A stretch of 64,000 bases of DNA from JBGPEQ01 sp050180895 (GCA_050180895.1 JBFXDS010000002.1:124001-188000), one strand, 5' to 3'. Shown: positions 27,941 to 38,779, counted from the first letter of the stretch. Notes: a model not told the origin generated them from the letters alone. Numbers and translations are program-made.

Positions 27941-28427
27941 CGACCTGCTGGCGCAGCAATTCGAAGGCGGCTTCCACGGAGGCCAGCCGCACCGCTTGGC
28001 GGCTGCCATGGAACTGGTGCCGCTCGACCAGGGGTTCGCGGCCTTTGCGCAGGCAGGCCAGATAGACGAGGCCGACCGGCTTCGACGGCGTCGCCCCGCC
28101 GGGCCCGGCAATACCGGTCACGGCGACGGCGACGTCGGCCTTGGAACGGGCAAGCGCGCCTTCGACCATGGCGCGTGCAACATGGGCACTCACGGCCCCA
28201 TGCCTGTCCAGCATGTCGGCCGCGACACCCAGCAGTTCGACCTTGGACTCATTCGAATAGGTGACGAATCCGCGTTCCACCACATCGGACGACCCGGCGA
28301 TCTCCGTCAGGCAGGCGACGATCAATCCGCCGGTGCAGGACTCGGCGGTGACGAGGCGCAGGCCGGCGCGGCGGTAGGAGACGAGAAGGGCGCTAGCGGC
28401 CTCGGCGAGGGCGGGATCGAAGGCCAT
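27933..28427 (-). CDS. CinA-like nicotinamide-nucleotide amidohydrolase (PncC type)
   Basis: This 164-residue protein corresponds to the C-terminal domain of CinA only. It shows the family signature AESCTGGLIVACLTEIAGSSDVVERGFVTYSN (key residues Ser-Cys-Thr-Gly-Gly near position 30), then AVAVTGIAGPGG around residue 105 and the closing GLVYLACL strand. Proteins of this kind deamidate nicotinamide mononucleotide in pyridine nucleotide recycling. It starts one base after the ispDF stop and overlaps the DUF429 gene downstream, forming an ispDF-pncC-DUF429 unit. Confidence 0.92.
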   Translation of the reverse strand: MAFDPALAEAASALLVSYRRAGLRLVTAESCTGGLIVACLTEIAGSSDVVERGFVTYSNESKVELLGVAADMLDRHGAVSAHVARAMVEGALARSKADVAVAVTGIAGPGGATPSKPVGLVYLACLRKGREPLVERHQFHGSRQAVRLASVEAAFELLRQQVDG

Positions 28428-28428
28428 G

Positions 28429-29583
28429 TCATGCCGGCAAGGCGACCGTCGCCACCGCCTGCGCCGCGATCCCCTCGCGGCGGCCGGTGAAGCCGAGCCC
28501 CTCGGTCGTCGTGGCCTTGACGCTGACGCGGCCGTCCTCGAGGCCGAGGATGCCGGCGATCCGCGCCACCATGGCCGCGCGGTGCGGCGCGATCTTCGGG
28601 CGCTCGCAGATCAGCGTCACATCGACATGCGCGATGCGGCCGCCCTTCTCGGCGACGAGCGCCGCGGCATGGACGAGAAAGCGGGCGGAATCGACGCCGC
28701 GCCACTGCGGATCGCTCGGCGGGAAGTGGCTGCCGATGTCGCCGGCGCCGATGGCGCCGAGTATGGCATCGGTCAGGGCGTGCAGCCCGACATCGGCGTC
28801 GGAGTGGCCTTCGAGCGACTGATCATGCGCCACGCGCACCCCGCAGATCGTCACGCCGTCGCCGGCGACGAAGCGATGGACGTCGTAGCCCGTGCCGGTC
28901 CGGAATTCCGATGCACTACCGCCGACCAGTCGCTCGGCGCGTCGCAGGTCCTCGGCCGTCGTGATCTTGAAGTTGTCGTCGGCCCCCATGACCAGCCTGA
29001 CCGGAAGGCCGGCCGCTTCGGCCACCGCGGCATCGTCGGTCATGGCCGCGCCCGCGACCGATCGGTGGGCGGCGAGGATCTCGGCATAGCGGAAGGCCTG
29101 GGGGGTCTGCGCGCGCCACAGTCCGTGGCGATCCACGGTTTCGGCGATCCGGCCGCCGTCCTCGCGTTTCAGCGTGTCCGCTACGGGCACCGCCACGATG
29201 GCGGCGGGCGCATCGTCCAGCGCGGCGACGGCTCGGTCGATGATAGCGGCGCTCACCAGGGGCCGCGCCGCATCGTGGATGAGGACGCGCGCGGGCTGCA
29301 GCCCGGCCAGGCTCTCCAGGCCGTTGCGCACCGACTCCTGGCGGCTGGCCCCGCCGACGACGGGCGGTAGCATCTGCAAGCCGGCCGTCGCTGCGTCGTA
29401 GCGGGCGCGATGCTCCGCGCTGATGACCACGCCGACGCCGGCGATGGCAGGATGACGGAGGAAGGTCTCGGCCGAATGGCGCAGCACGGCGCGGCCGGCG
29501 AGCGGTAGATACTGCTTCGGCACGTCGGCGCCGACGCGGGTGCCGGCGCCGGCAGCGACGATGAGAGCGATGCAATCCGCCAT
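28429..29583 (-). CDS. ispDF: Bifunctional IspD/IspF isoprenoid synthesis enzyme
   Basis: This 384-residue fusion performs two steps of the MEP pathway. The N-terminal domain (to about residue 225) is the MEP cytidylyltransferase with ALIVAAGAGTRVGADVPKQYLPL and HDAARPLVS. The C-terminal domain is the MECDP synthase, with GTGYDVHRF giving the zinc ligands Asp and His, LEGHSDADVGLHAL, and the closing TTTEGLGFTGRREGIAAQA. The fused form is typical of alphaproteobacteria. The ATG at 29583 is the only start that fits the IspD N-terminus. Confidence 0.97.
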   Translation of the reverse strand: MADCIALIVAAGAGTRVGADVPKQYLPLAGRAVLRHSAETFLRHPAIAGVGVVISAEHRARYDAATAGLQMLPPVVGGASRQESVRNGLESLAGLQPARVLIHDAARPLVSAAIIDRAVAALDDAPAAIVAVPVADTLKREDGGRIAETVDRHGLWRAQTPQAFRYAEILAAHRSVAGAAMTDDAAVAEAAGLPVRLVMGADDNFKITTAEDLRRAERLVGGSASEFRTGTGYDVHRFVAGDGVTICGVRVAHDQSLEGHSDADVGLHALTDAILGAIGAGDIGSHFPPSDPQWRGVDSARFLVHAAALVAEKGGRIAHVDVTLICERPKIAPHRAAMVARIAGILGLEDGRVSVKATTTEGLGFTGRREGIAAQAVATVALPA

Positions 29584-29611
29584 TCTGGTCCTCGTTCGGG
29601 CGCAGAAACTA

Positions 29612-29651
29612 TGCCGCCGGCATCGGCTTGCCAAGCATCTCGCCGGCGGCA
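29612..29651. repeat. Nested palindrome in the ispDF/ccsA-like divergent region
   Basis: TGCCGCCGGC at 29612-29621 pairs perfectly with GCCGGCGGCA at 29642-29651. The 20-base loop holds a second palindrome, GCTTG-C-CAAGC. It lies between the divergent starts of ispDF (29583) and the CcsA-like gene (29695) and could be an operator or an RNA hairpin in the latter's leader. Confidence 0.5.
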
Positions 29652-29694
29652 GGCGCGCCGTGCAATGGGTGGAAGGCCACCCTATATTGGCGCA

Positions 29695-30489
29695 ATGCAA
29701 GCCAGCCTCATCCTGAATCTCTCGGCCCTGGCCTCGCTGCTGCCGGCCTCGGCGCTGGCGTGGAAGCGTCCGCTGGCGCGCGATGGGCTGTTCTGGACGC
29801 TGCTTGCGGTCGCCGTCGCGGGCTCGGCCGTGGCGGCCGTCGAGAAGCTGGCACAGGGCTGGCTGAGCAGCCTGTCGGCCGCCCTCTGGCTCAGCGTCGT
29901 CGCCAGCCTGGTGATGTTCATCCTCGTCAGCATCGTCAGCCGTCAGGGTTGGCGGCTGGCGCCGCTGCTCCTGCCCTACCTGTTCCTGCTGGGGATCGGG
30001 GCGGCGGTGAGCGAATATGTACCGCCCGCCGCCGGCACCCTGGTGCCGGATCAGTGGACCGAAATCCATGTGCTGGTGTCGATCGCCACCTATGGCCTGC
30101 TGACGCTCGCAGCCATCGCCGGCTTGGCCGTATTCCTGCAGGAACGCATGCTGAAGCGACGGCCGGCCGCGCCGATCGCCTGGCTGCCGGCGGTTGCCGA
30201 TGCGGAACTGCTGCAGATCCGGTTGCTGGCCGTGTCGGGCATCGTCCTCGGGCTGGATCTCCTGACCGGCGCGGCGACTCAGTATATGGAGACACGCAGG
30301 CTGCTCGAAATCAGCCACAAGACCGTCTTCGCCCTGACGGCCTTTCTCGTGATCGTGCTTCTGCTTCTGGGACACTACCGCACGGGGCTGCGGGGACGCC
30401 GCGCCGCCCGCATGGTACTGCTCGCGTACCTGCTGCTGACGCTCGCCTATCCCGGCGTCAAGTTCGTGACGGATGTTTTGCTCGCCTGA
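29695..30489 (+). CDS. CcsA/HemX-type cytochrome c biogenesis-related membrane protein
   Basis: This 264-residue protein has about eight membrane segments. Conserved pieces of the CcsA/YpjD/HemX family are present: the histidine in TEIHVLVSIATYGLLTLAAIAGLAVFLQERMLKR (His about residue 124, quoted as TEIHVL), a second near EISHKTVF around residue 206, and the LGHYRTGLRGRRAARMVL loop. The tryptophan-rich WWD haem-handling motif of true CcsA is not obvious, so it is closer to the short YpjD/HemX type. It is divergent from ispDF. The function is inferred from family only. Confidence 0.8.
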   Translation: MQASLILNLSALASLLPASALAWKRPLARDGLFWTLLAVAVAGSAVAAVEKLAQGWLSSLSAALWLSVVASLVMFILVSIVSRQGWRLAPLLLPYLFLLGIGAAVSEYVPPAAGTLVPDQWTEIHVLVSIATYGLLTLAAIAGLAVFLQERMLKRRPAAPIAWLPAVADAELLQIRLLAVSGIVLGLDLLTGAATQYMETRRLLEISHKTVFALTAFLVIVLLLLGHYRTGLRGRRAARMVLLAYLLLTLAYPGVKFVTDVLLA

Positions 30490-30507
30490 GCGTTGAAAAA
30501 ATTTCTG

Positions 30508-30533
30508 TTGCACTGCACCATAGCGCAGCGCAA
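30508..30533. promoter_or_regulatory. Two-part palindrome upstream of dusB
   Basis: The 26 bases read TTGC-a-CTGC-(8)-GCAG-c-GCAA, with both half-sites symmetrical. Such TTGC/CTGC-rich elements resemble PhaR operators ahead of alphaproteobacterial phasin genes, but here the site sits 45 bases upstream of dusB and the ntr cluster. It is a candidate operator; the protein that binds is unknown. Confidence 0.4.
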
Positions 30534-30577
30534 TATCTTCGCCCAAAATGTAAGCAATTCAGCGGACTGCCTAATAA

Positions 30578-31564
30578 ATGGGCATTCAGATCGGCTCGCT
30601 TTGTCTTGTCGACCCCGTCATCCTCGCGCCCATGTCGGGCGTGACCGACATGCCGTTCCGGCGGCTGGTCAAGCGGAGCGGGGCGGGGCTGGTGGTTTCC
30701 GAGATGATCGCCAGTCAGGCGATGATCCGGGAATCGCGCCAGTCGCTGCTGATGGCCCGCAACACGCCGGAGGAATTCCCCATGGCCGTCCAGCTCGCCG
30801 GCTGCGAGCCGGCGGTGATGGCGGAGGCGGCGCGGCTGAACGAGGATAGCGGCGCGGCGCTCATCGATATCAATTTCGGCTGCCCGGTGAAGAAGGTGGT
30901 CAACGGTCACGCCGGATCCGCACTGATGCGCGACGAGTTGCACGCCGCGCGCATCCTCGAGGCGACGGTGAAGGCGGTGTCGCTGCCGGTCACCCTGAAG
31001 ATGCGCACCGGCTGGAACGCCGACAACCGCAACGCACCGCGACTCGCCCGCATCGCCGAGGCGTGCGGGATCAAGATGGTCACCGTGCACGGCCGCACGC
31101 GCTGCCAGTTCTACGACGGGGCCGCCGACTGGAAGTTCGTCCGTCAGGTGAAGGCAGCGGTCAGCATCCCCGTGATCGTGAACGGCGATATCGCGACATT
31201 CGAGGATGTCCAGCGGGCCCTGGAGGAGTCGGGCGCCGACGGCGCGATGATCGGACGCGGCTGCTACGGGCGGCCATGGTTCCTGCGGCAGGTCATCCAT
31301 TTCCTCCGCACCGGCGAGCGGCTGCCTGAGCCGCCGCTGCGGGAGCAGATGGAGACGCTGCTCCGGCACTACGAGGACATGCTCGGACACTACGGCAGCG
31401 AGCCCGGCATGCGCGTCGCCCGCAAGCATGTCGGCTGGTACAGCAAAGGGCTGCCCGGCTCGGGCGAGTTCCGCGCCGCCGTCAACCGGATTGCCGATCC
31501 GAAAGCGGCGATGGCGGCGATCCGCGCCTTCTATTGTCCGATCGTCGAACGTCTGGCGGCCTGA
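30578..31564 (+). CDS. dusB: tRNA-dihydrouridine synthase B (NifR3 family)
   Basis: This 328-residue flavoenzyme reduces uridines in tRNA to dihydrouridine. The FMN-binding opening LAPMSGVTDMPFRRL, the catalytic cysteine in INFGCPVKKV, and the CGIKMVTVHGRTRCQFYDG and GRGCYGRPWF signatures are all present. In alphaproteobacteria this gene is called nifR3 and precedes ntrBC, as it does here. It ends two bases before the ntrB ATG, so it is the first gene of the Ntr operon. Confidence 0.96.
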   Translation: MGIQIGSLCLVDPVILAPMSGVTDMPFRRLVKRSGAGLVVSEMIASQAMIRESRQSLLMARNTPEEFPMAVQLAGCEPAVMAEAARLNEDSGAALIDINFGCPVKKVVNGHAGSALMRDELHAARILEATVKAVSLPVTLKMRTGWNADNRNAPRLARIAEACGIKMVTVHGRTRCQFYDGAADWKFVRQVKAAVSIPVIVNGDIATFEDVQRALEESGADGAMIGRGCYGRPWFLRQVIHFLRTGERLPEPPLREQMETLLRHYEDMLGHYGSEPGMRVARKHVGWYSKGLPGSGEFRAAVNRIADPKAAMAAIRAFYCPIVERLAA

Positions 31565-31566
31565 GC

Positions 31567-32702
31567 ATGACGACGCCGGTCGCCTCGATTCAAATACGTC
31601 CGGTGGCGGAGCGGCCTCCCAACCTCGCCTTTGCCCCGGGGATGGTCCTCAACGCGCTCCCTGCGCCGGTGGTCGTCGTCGATGGCGAGGATCGCTTCCG
31701 CCTGGTCAACAATGCGGCGGAACAGTTCTTCAGCGCGAGCGCGGCGTCGCTGATCGGCCGGTCCCTGGCCGATCTGCTGTCGCCGGACAGCCCGCTGCTG
31801 GCGCTGGCGGCGCAGGTGCGCGCCAGCGGGGCGGGGGCGTCCGAGTACGACGTCACCCTGGACGGCCCGCGCATCGGCGCGCGCCTTGTGTCGATCGACG
31901 TGGTTCCCCTCGTTGAGATGGACGGCTGCCTCACCATCGCGCTGCATCAGCGCACGATCGCCGGCAAGATCGATCGGCAGCTGACGCATCGCGGAGCGGC
32001 GCGGTCGGTCACGGCGATGGCGGCGCTGCTGGCGCACGAGCTGAAGAATCCGCTGTCCGGCATCCGCGGCGCGGCGCAGCTGCTCGAGCGCGAAGCGACG
32101 CCGAACGACGCCGAGCTGGCGCGCCTGATCTGCGAAGAGACGGATCGTATCGTCGGGCTCATCGACCGCATGGAGATGTTCACCGACGGCCGGCCGATCG
32201 AGCGCAAGGCCGTCAACATCCATCGCGTGCTCGAGCATGTGCGCCGCCTGGCGCAAAGTGGTTTCGGGGCGGCCTGCCGCTTCGTCGAGTTCTACGATCC
32301 GTCATTGCCGCCGGTGCTCGGCAACCGGAACATGCTGATTCAGCTGTTCCTCAACCTCGTCAAGAATGCGGTGGAGGCGACGGCGCCGGGCGAGGGCGCC
32401 ATCGTCCTGACGACGCGCTACCAGCATGGTGTCCGCATGGCGGCGCCGGGCGGCGACATCCGTCTGCAGCTCCCTCTGGTTGTCACCGTCGAGGACAACG
32501 GCGCCGGCATTCCCGACGACCTTCAGCCGCATCTGTTCGACCCGTTCGTAACCACGAAGATCGGCGGCAAGGGGCTCGGCTTGGCGTTGGTCGCCAAAAT
32601 CGTCGGCGATCACGGCGGTGTCATCGAGTTCACCAGCGAACCGCGCCGGACCGTGTTCACCGTCATGTTGCCGGCGGCAGCCTCTCTGGCGGAGGATGAA
32701 CC

Positions 32703-32706
<4 letters not shown>
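31567..32706 (+). CDS. ntrB: Nitrogen regulation histidine kinase NtrB
   Basis: This 379-residue soluble kinase has an N-terminal PAS domain (about 25-130, ALPAPVVVVDGEDRFRLVN), then the dimerisation-phosphotransfer domain with His157 in LLAHELKNPLSGIRGAAQLL (quoted as AHELKNPL), and an ATPase domain with N-box NLVKNAVEA, VEDNGAGIP and GGKGLGLAL. In the family it phosphorylates NtrC when nitrogen is limiting and is turned by PII into a phosphatase. It is followed by ntrC with a four-base overlap (GTGA). Confidence 0.96.
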
Positions 32707-34136
<1,430 letters not shown>

Positions 34137-34187
34137 CGGCCGGATAACTCTTCGGGGAAGTTCGGTCGGTCATCGTGCCGATGTTCA

Positions 34188-36485
34188 ATGGCTCCGGTTC
34201 GAGGACGCAGGCCCATGGTCGCTGACGTGCGCAGCGCTGCGGCGGGGATATTCTCCCGCGTTGCGGCTGTCGGCCGATGGCCCGAAACTCAGCGCGCGCT
34301 CACGGTCGGTTTGCTGGTCGCGGCCTTCGCCTCGGGTATCGCGACCTATTTGAGCATTACCGGGGCGTTCAGCATACCGCGCAGCCCCCATACCGTCCTG
34401 CTGTTCCTGTTGCTGGACCTCGTATTCCTGTTGATGCTGGCGGTGATCGTGGCTTGGCGCCTGGTGGCGCTGTGGCTCGAGCGGCGTCGCGGCCTGATCG
34501 GTGCACGATTGCATGTCAGGCTGGTGCTGTGGTTCGGCCTGATCGCAATGGGGCCGACGTTCATCGTCGCGACGTTCTCGGTGATGTTCTTCGCCTTCGG
34601 CATGGATATCTGGTTCAGCGAAAGCGTGCGGACCGCCGTCAAGGATTCGCTCTTCGTCTCGCAGGCGTATCTGCGCGAGCACCAGGAGAGCGTCGGCTAC
34701 GAGACGCTTGCCATGGCGACCGATCTGAGGCGCGAGGAACCCTTGATCGACAGCCGGCGCGACCGCTTCGAACGTCTCATGACGCTGCAGGGGCGGTTAC
34801 GGTCGTTGGACGAGGCGGCCATCATCGCCCGCGACGGCCGGGTCCTGGCCGCGGCGGATCTGACGTTCCTGGGGCCGGCGGATCTCGTGATCCCGGCCGA
34901 TAAGTTCGAGGCGGCCAGTCGAAGCGATGTCGTGATCCTGTCCGGTCCGACATCCGATCACGTCCGTGCCATGGTCCGTCTCGACGGCGAGGCGGACACG
35001 TTTCTCGTGACCAGTCGCACGGTCGATGCCCGCGTGATTCAGCACATGGACACGACCACCGGGGCGGCGGCGCTCTATGAGCAGCTGGAGGGCCGGCGGC
35101 TCAACATCCAGACTATTTTTTCTCTCATTTTCATCGTCATCGCGCTGCTGTTGCTGTTCGGCGCGATCTGGGGCGCGCTGATCTTCGCGACAAAACTCGT
35201 CCGGCCGATTTCGACGCTGGTGAATGCGGCGGGCCGGATCGGCGCGGGCGATCTCGGCACCCGCGTTCCCGAGGGCGATCCGGGCGACGAGATCGGTGTG
35301 CTGAGCCAAGCGTTCAACCGGATGACTCAGCAGATCGAGAGCCAGCGCAACGAACTGATCGACGCCAACCGGCAGCTTGAGGAGCGCCGCCGGTTCATGG
35401 AGGTCGTGCTCGCCGGCGTTTCCGCCGGCGTGATCGGTCTCGATGAGCAAGGTTGCATCAACCTGCCGAACCGATCCGCGTCCGACTTGCTGGCGACCGA
35501 CCTGATGGGCCGGCTCGGCGAGCCCATTGCCGCGGTGGTCCCGGAGATGGCCTCGCTGGTGGAGGCCGCCCGGCAACGCCCCTCATGGCTCGCGGAGTCG
35601 CAGATCAACCTGACTCGCGGTGCGGAGACGCGCACCTTGTTGGTTCGGGTGGTGGCGGAATTTATGGCGGCGCGCCTGATCGGTTTCGTGGTGACGTTCG
35701 ACGACGTGACGGAACTGCTGTCGGCGCAGCGCAAGGCCGCGTGGGCAGACGTCGCCCGCCGCATCGCCCACGAGATCAAGAATCCACTGACGCCGATCCA
35801 GTTGTCCGCCGAGCGGCTGAAGCGCAAATATCTGCGGGAGATCTCGAGCGATCCCGCGACGTTCGAGACCTGCACCGATACGATCGTGCGCCAAGTCGGC
35901 GACATCGGGCGGATGGTCGACGAATTCTCCGCCTTCGCCCGGATGCCGGCCCCGGTCATGGCGCAGGAGGATTTGGTCGAGCTATGCCGTCAGGCGATCT
36001 TTCTCCAGCAGGCGGCCAACCCGTCGATCGCCTTTTCGACGGATTTTCCCGACAAGGGCCTCCGCCTGATCTGCGATGCCCAACAGATCGGGCAGGCGCT
36101 GACCAATCTCCTGAAGAATGCGGCCGAGGCCATCGAGGCGCGTATCGAGGCGGCGGGTTCCGGTGAAGCCGACGGCCGCGTCCACGTCGCACTGCGCGAA
36201 AGCGCCGAGGATGTCGTTCTCAGCATCGAAGACAACGGCCGCGGCCTGCCGGAGCAGGGGCGCGAACGACTTACCGAGCCCTATGTTACGACGCGGGTCC
36301 GCGGCACCGGCCTCGGCCTGGCTATCGTCAAGAAGATCGTCGAGGATCACGGCGCCCTTCTGCAGCTGGACGACCGTCCCGGCGGCGGTGCGGTCATCCG
36401 CGTCACGTTCCGGCATTCTCGCGTCGAAGGAGAGGTCGGGGCAGGCATGCGCGAAGCAAAGCTGGCGCGGGCACATGGCAGCTGA
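34188..36485 (+). CDS. ntrY: Nitrogen regulation sensor kinase NtrY
   Basis: This 765-residue membrane kinase has three N-terminal membrane segments (about 37-59, 69-92 and 110-136), a periplasmic part, a further segment at about 308-330, then HAMP, PAS and kinase domains. The phosphorylated histidine is in RRIAHEIKNPLTPIQLSAERL (quoted as AHEIKNPLTP), with ATP-site motifs NLLKNAAEAIE, IEDNGRGLP and RGTGLGLAI. NtrY signals to NtrX and can cross-talk with NtrC; it is linked to nitrogen and redox sensing. A second in-frame ATG lies at 34215. The gene overlaps ntrX by 11 bases. Confidence 0.95.
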   Translation: MAPVRGRRPMVADVRSAAAGIFSRVAAVGRWPETQRALTVGLLVAAFASGIATYLSITGAFSIPRSPHTVLLFLLLDLVFLLMLAVIVAWRLVALWLERRRGLIGARLHVRLVLWFGLIAMGPTFIVATFSVMFFAFGMDIWFSESVRTAVKDSLFVSQAYLREHQESVGYETLAMATDLRREEPLIDSRRDRFERLMTLQGRLRSLDEAAIIARDGRVLAAADLTFLGPADLVIPADKFEAASRSDVVILSGPTSDHVRAMVRLDGEADTFLVTSRTVDARVIQHMDTTTGAAALYEQLEGRRLNIQTIFSLIFIVIALLLLFGAIWGALIFATKLVRPISTLVNAAGRIGAGDLGTRVPEGDPGDEIGVLSQAFNRMTQQIESQRNELIDANRQLEERRRFMEVVLAGVSAGVIGLDEQGCINLPNRSASDLLATDLMGRLGEPIAAVVPEMASLVEAARQRPSWLAESQINLTRGAETRTLLVRVVAEFMAARLIGFVVTFDDVTELLSAQRKAAWADVARRIAHEIKNPLTPIQLSAERLKRKYLREISSDPATFETCTDTIVRQVGDIGRMVDEFSAFARMPAPVMAQEDLVELCRQAIFLQQAANPSIAFSTDFPDKGLRLICDAQQIGQALTNLLKNAAEAIEARIEAAGSGEADGRVHVALRESAEDVVLSIEDNGRGLPEQGRERLTEPYVTTRVRGTGLGLAIVKKIVEDHGALLQLDDRPGGGAVIRVTFRHSRVEGEVGAGMREAKLARAHGS

Positions 36486-37872
36486 GATTCTCATCGTCGA
36501 CGACGAAGCCGACATCTGCATGCTGATTGCCGGCATTCTGACCGACGAGGGCTACGAGGCGCGCAGTGCCGCCAACAGCACGTCGGCGCTGGAGGCAATC
36601 GCCAAGCGGCGGCCGAATCTCGTCATCCTGGACATCTGGCTGCAAGGGAGCGAGTTCGACGGCCTGCAACTGCTAGAGGTGATCCGGCGGGACCATCCGA
36701 CGCTGCCGGTGGTCATGATCAGCGGACATGGCAACTACGAGACGACGTTTGCTGCGGTCAAACTCGGTGCCAATGACTATATCGAGAAGCCGTTCAAGGC
36801 CGACCACCTGCTGATGCGCGTTCGCAAGGTCCTCGACGAGGCGCGTCTCAAGCGCGAGAATGAAGAGTTGCGCACCCGGCTGGGCAGCGACCTGCAGCTG
36901 CTCGGGACCTCGCCGGTCGTCGGCGCGGTTCGCCAAGCGCTCGAACGCGTGGCGCCGACCAGCAGCCGGGTGCTCATTACCGGGCCTGCCGGTGCCGGCA
37001 AGGAGGTCGTCGCGCGACTGCTGCACCAGCGGTCGCGCCGAGCCGATGGCCCCTTCGTCGTGCTCAATTGCGCGATCATGCGGCCGGAGCGGGTCGAAAT
37101 CGAGCTGTTCGGCACCGAGGCCGGTGCCGAGGGACCGGGCAGCCCGGCCACCATCGGCACGTTCGAGCAGGCGCATGGCGGAACGCTTCTGCTGGACGAG
37201 ATCTCCGACCTGCCGCTGGAGACCCAGGGGAAGATGGTGCGGGTGCTGCAGGAGCAGACCTTCGAGCGGGTCGGCGGCAAGACCCGCGTGTCGGTCGATG
37301 TCCGCGTCCTTGCCTCGACCAATCGCGACCTGCAGCTGGAGATGGCCGAGGGTCGATTCCGCCAGGATCTGTTCTATCGGCTGAGCGTCGTGCCGATCTC
37401 GGTGCCGCCGCTCGCCGCCCGCCGCGAGGACGTTCCGATTCTCGCCCGCCACTTCGTCGAGCGCGCCGTCGAGCAGAAGGGGCTGCCGCGTCGGGAGATC
37501 GCCGAAGACGCGATCGCGATCCTCATGGCGTATCATTGGCCCGGCAATGTGCGGCAACTTCAGAACGCCGTCGAGAGACTGCTGATCATGGCTCCCGGAG
37601 AGCCGCAGGAACCGATCGGCGCGGATATGCTGCCGGCTGACATCGGCAGCATATCGCACCCGACAGGCCGCAGCGATTTCGACGGCGAGATCATGTCGGT
37701 GCCGTTGCGCGAAGCTCGCGAGCTGTTCGAGCGCCGGTATCTCGACGCGCAGGTCATGCGGTTCGACGGCAATATTGCCAAGACTGCTGCGTTCATCGGC
37801 ATGGAGCGGTCGGCGCTCTATCGCAAGTTGCGCGCGCTGGGCCTCGCCAACGACCGTCCGGTCGAAGACTGA
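36475..37872 (+). CDS. ntrX: Response regulator NtrX
   Basis: This 465-residue regulator has a receiver domain with Asp53 in VILDIWLQGS, a AAA+ domain with Walker A GPAGAGKE and Walker B LLLDEISDL, and a Fis-type C-terminal helix-turn-helix (NIAKTAAFIGMERSALYRKL). The GAFTGA loop for sigma-54 contact is missing: the place between ELFGTEAG and IGTFEQAHGG reads AEGPGSPAT. NtrX proteins of alphaproteobacteria are known to lack this motif, so it probably acts without sigma-54. The ATG at 36475 lies within the end of ntrY. Confidence 0.94.
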   Translation: MAAEILIVDDEADICMLIAGILTDEGYEARSAANSTSALEAIAKRRPNLVILDIWLQGSEFDGLQLLEVIRRDHPTLPVVMISGHGNYETTFAAVKLGANDYIEKPFKADHLLMRVRKVLDEARLKRENEELRTRLGSDLQLLGTSPVVGAVRQALERVAPTSSRVLITGPAGAGKEVVARLLHQRSRRADGPFVVLNCAIMRPERVEIELFGTEAGAEGPGSPATIGTFEQAHGGTLLLDEISDLPLETQGKMVRVLQEQTFERVGGKTRVSVDVRVLASTNRDLQLEMAEGRFRQDLFYRLSVVPISVPPLAARREDVPILARHFVERAVEQKGLPRREIAEDAIAILMAYHWPGNVRQLQNAVERLLIMAPGEPQEPIGADMLPADIGSISHPTGRSDFDGEIMSVPLREARELFERRYLDAQVMRFDGNIAKTAAFIGMERSALYRKLRALGLANDRPVED

Positions 37873-37922
37873 CTATTCTGCCGCGGTCGTCCGGAACCAA
37901 CGTCACATCATGGAAAGAGCGC

Positions 37923-38779
37923 ATGCCGCGATACGCCTATGTGAATGGTCGCTATGTCCCCCATGCCGCGGCGCAGGTGCATATCGAGGACAGAGGTTAT
38001 CAGTTCGCCGATGGCGTCTATGAGGTGATCCTGATCCGTAGTGGCGACCTCGTCGACGAGGAGCCGCATCTTGATCGGCTCGACCGATCGCTTCGATCTT
38101 TGCGGATTCCATGGCCGATGCCGCGGCCAGCATTGCGGCTGGTGATGCGCGAGCTGATCCGGCGCAACGGCGTTGATGCCGGCACCCTCTATCTGCAGGC
38201 GACACGCGGCGTCGCGGCGCGCGATCACAAGTTCCCAGCCAATGTGAAGCCGTCGCTCGTCGCCACGACACGGCGGACGCGACCGATACCGGATTCCATC
38301 CTCGCCGTCGCGGTGTCGGTCATCACCCAGCCCGATATCCGATGGCGTCGTTGCGACATCAAGACGATCTCTCTGCTGCCGAATGTCCTGGGCAAGCAGG
38401 CGGCGGTTGAGGCGGGGGCTTTCGAGGCGTGGCTGGTGGACGATGCGGGCAATGTGACCGAAGGTACGTCGACGAATGCCTGGATCGTCGCGCCCGACGG
38501 TCGCCTTTTGACACGCGATCTGGGCTCGACGATCCTCGCCGGGATCACCCGCTCATCACTGCTTCAGCTCATCCGCTCGCTGGGCTTGGCGTTCGAGGAG
38601 CGTTCCTTCTCCGTGGCAGAGGCCAAGGCGGCCACCGAGGCGTTCTCACCAGCACGACCTCCCTGGTGTTGCCGGTGACTTGGATCGATGGTCATCCGGT
38701 CGGCGACGGCAAGCCGGGGCCGATGACGGTGAGGCTGCGTGACAGCTACTTGCGCTATATCGCCGCGCATCCCGCATGA
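37923..38779 (+). pseudogene. D-amino-acid aminotransferase, interrupted by a one-base frameshift
   Basis: The first 241 codons encode a class IV PLP aminotransferase: YVNGRYVPHAAAQVHIEDRGYQFADGVYEV (with EDRGYQFADGVYE), the PLP lysine in ISLLPNVLGKQAAVEAG (Lys about 160), and EGTSTNAWIV. After GAG-GCG-TTC (to 38645) the frame drifts to SPARPPWCCR and stops at 38678. Reading base 38645 twice restores LTSTTSLVLPVTWIDGHPVGDGKPGP and a stop at 38777-38779, giving about 285 residues, the family length, with an ATGA junction to the next gene. A missing C at 38645 is the simplest explanation, either a real mutation or a sequencing error. It would make D-amino acids for peptidoglycan. Confidence 0.85.

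Noticed and set aside
37923..38779. Programmed -1 frameshift in the aminotransferase gene
   Set aside because: The site GTTCTCACC is not a slippery heptamer, and the family is not known to use frameshifting. A mutation or base-call error is more likely.
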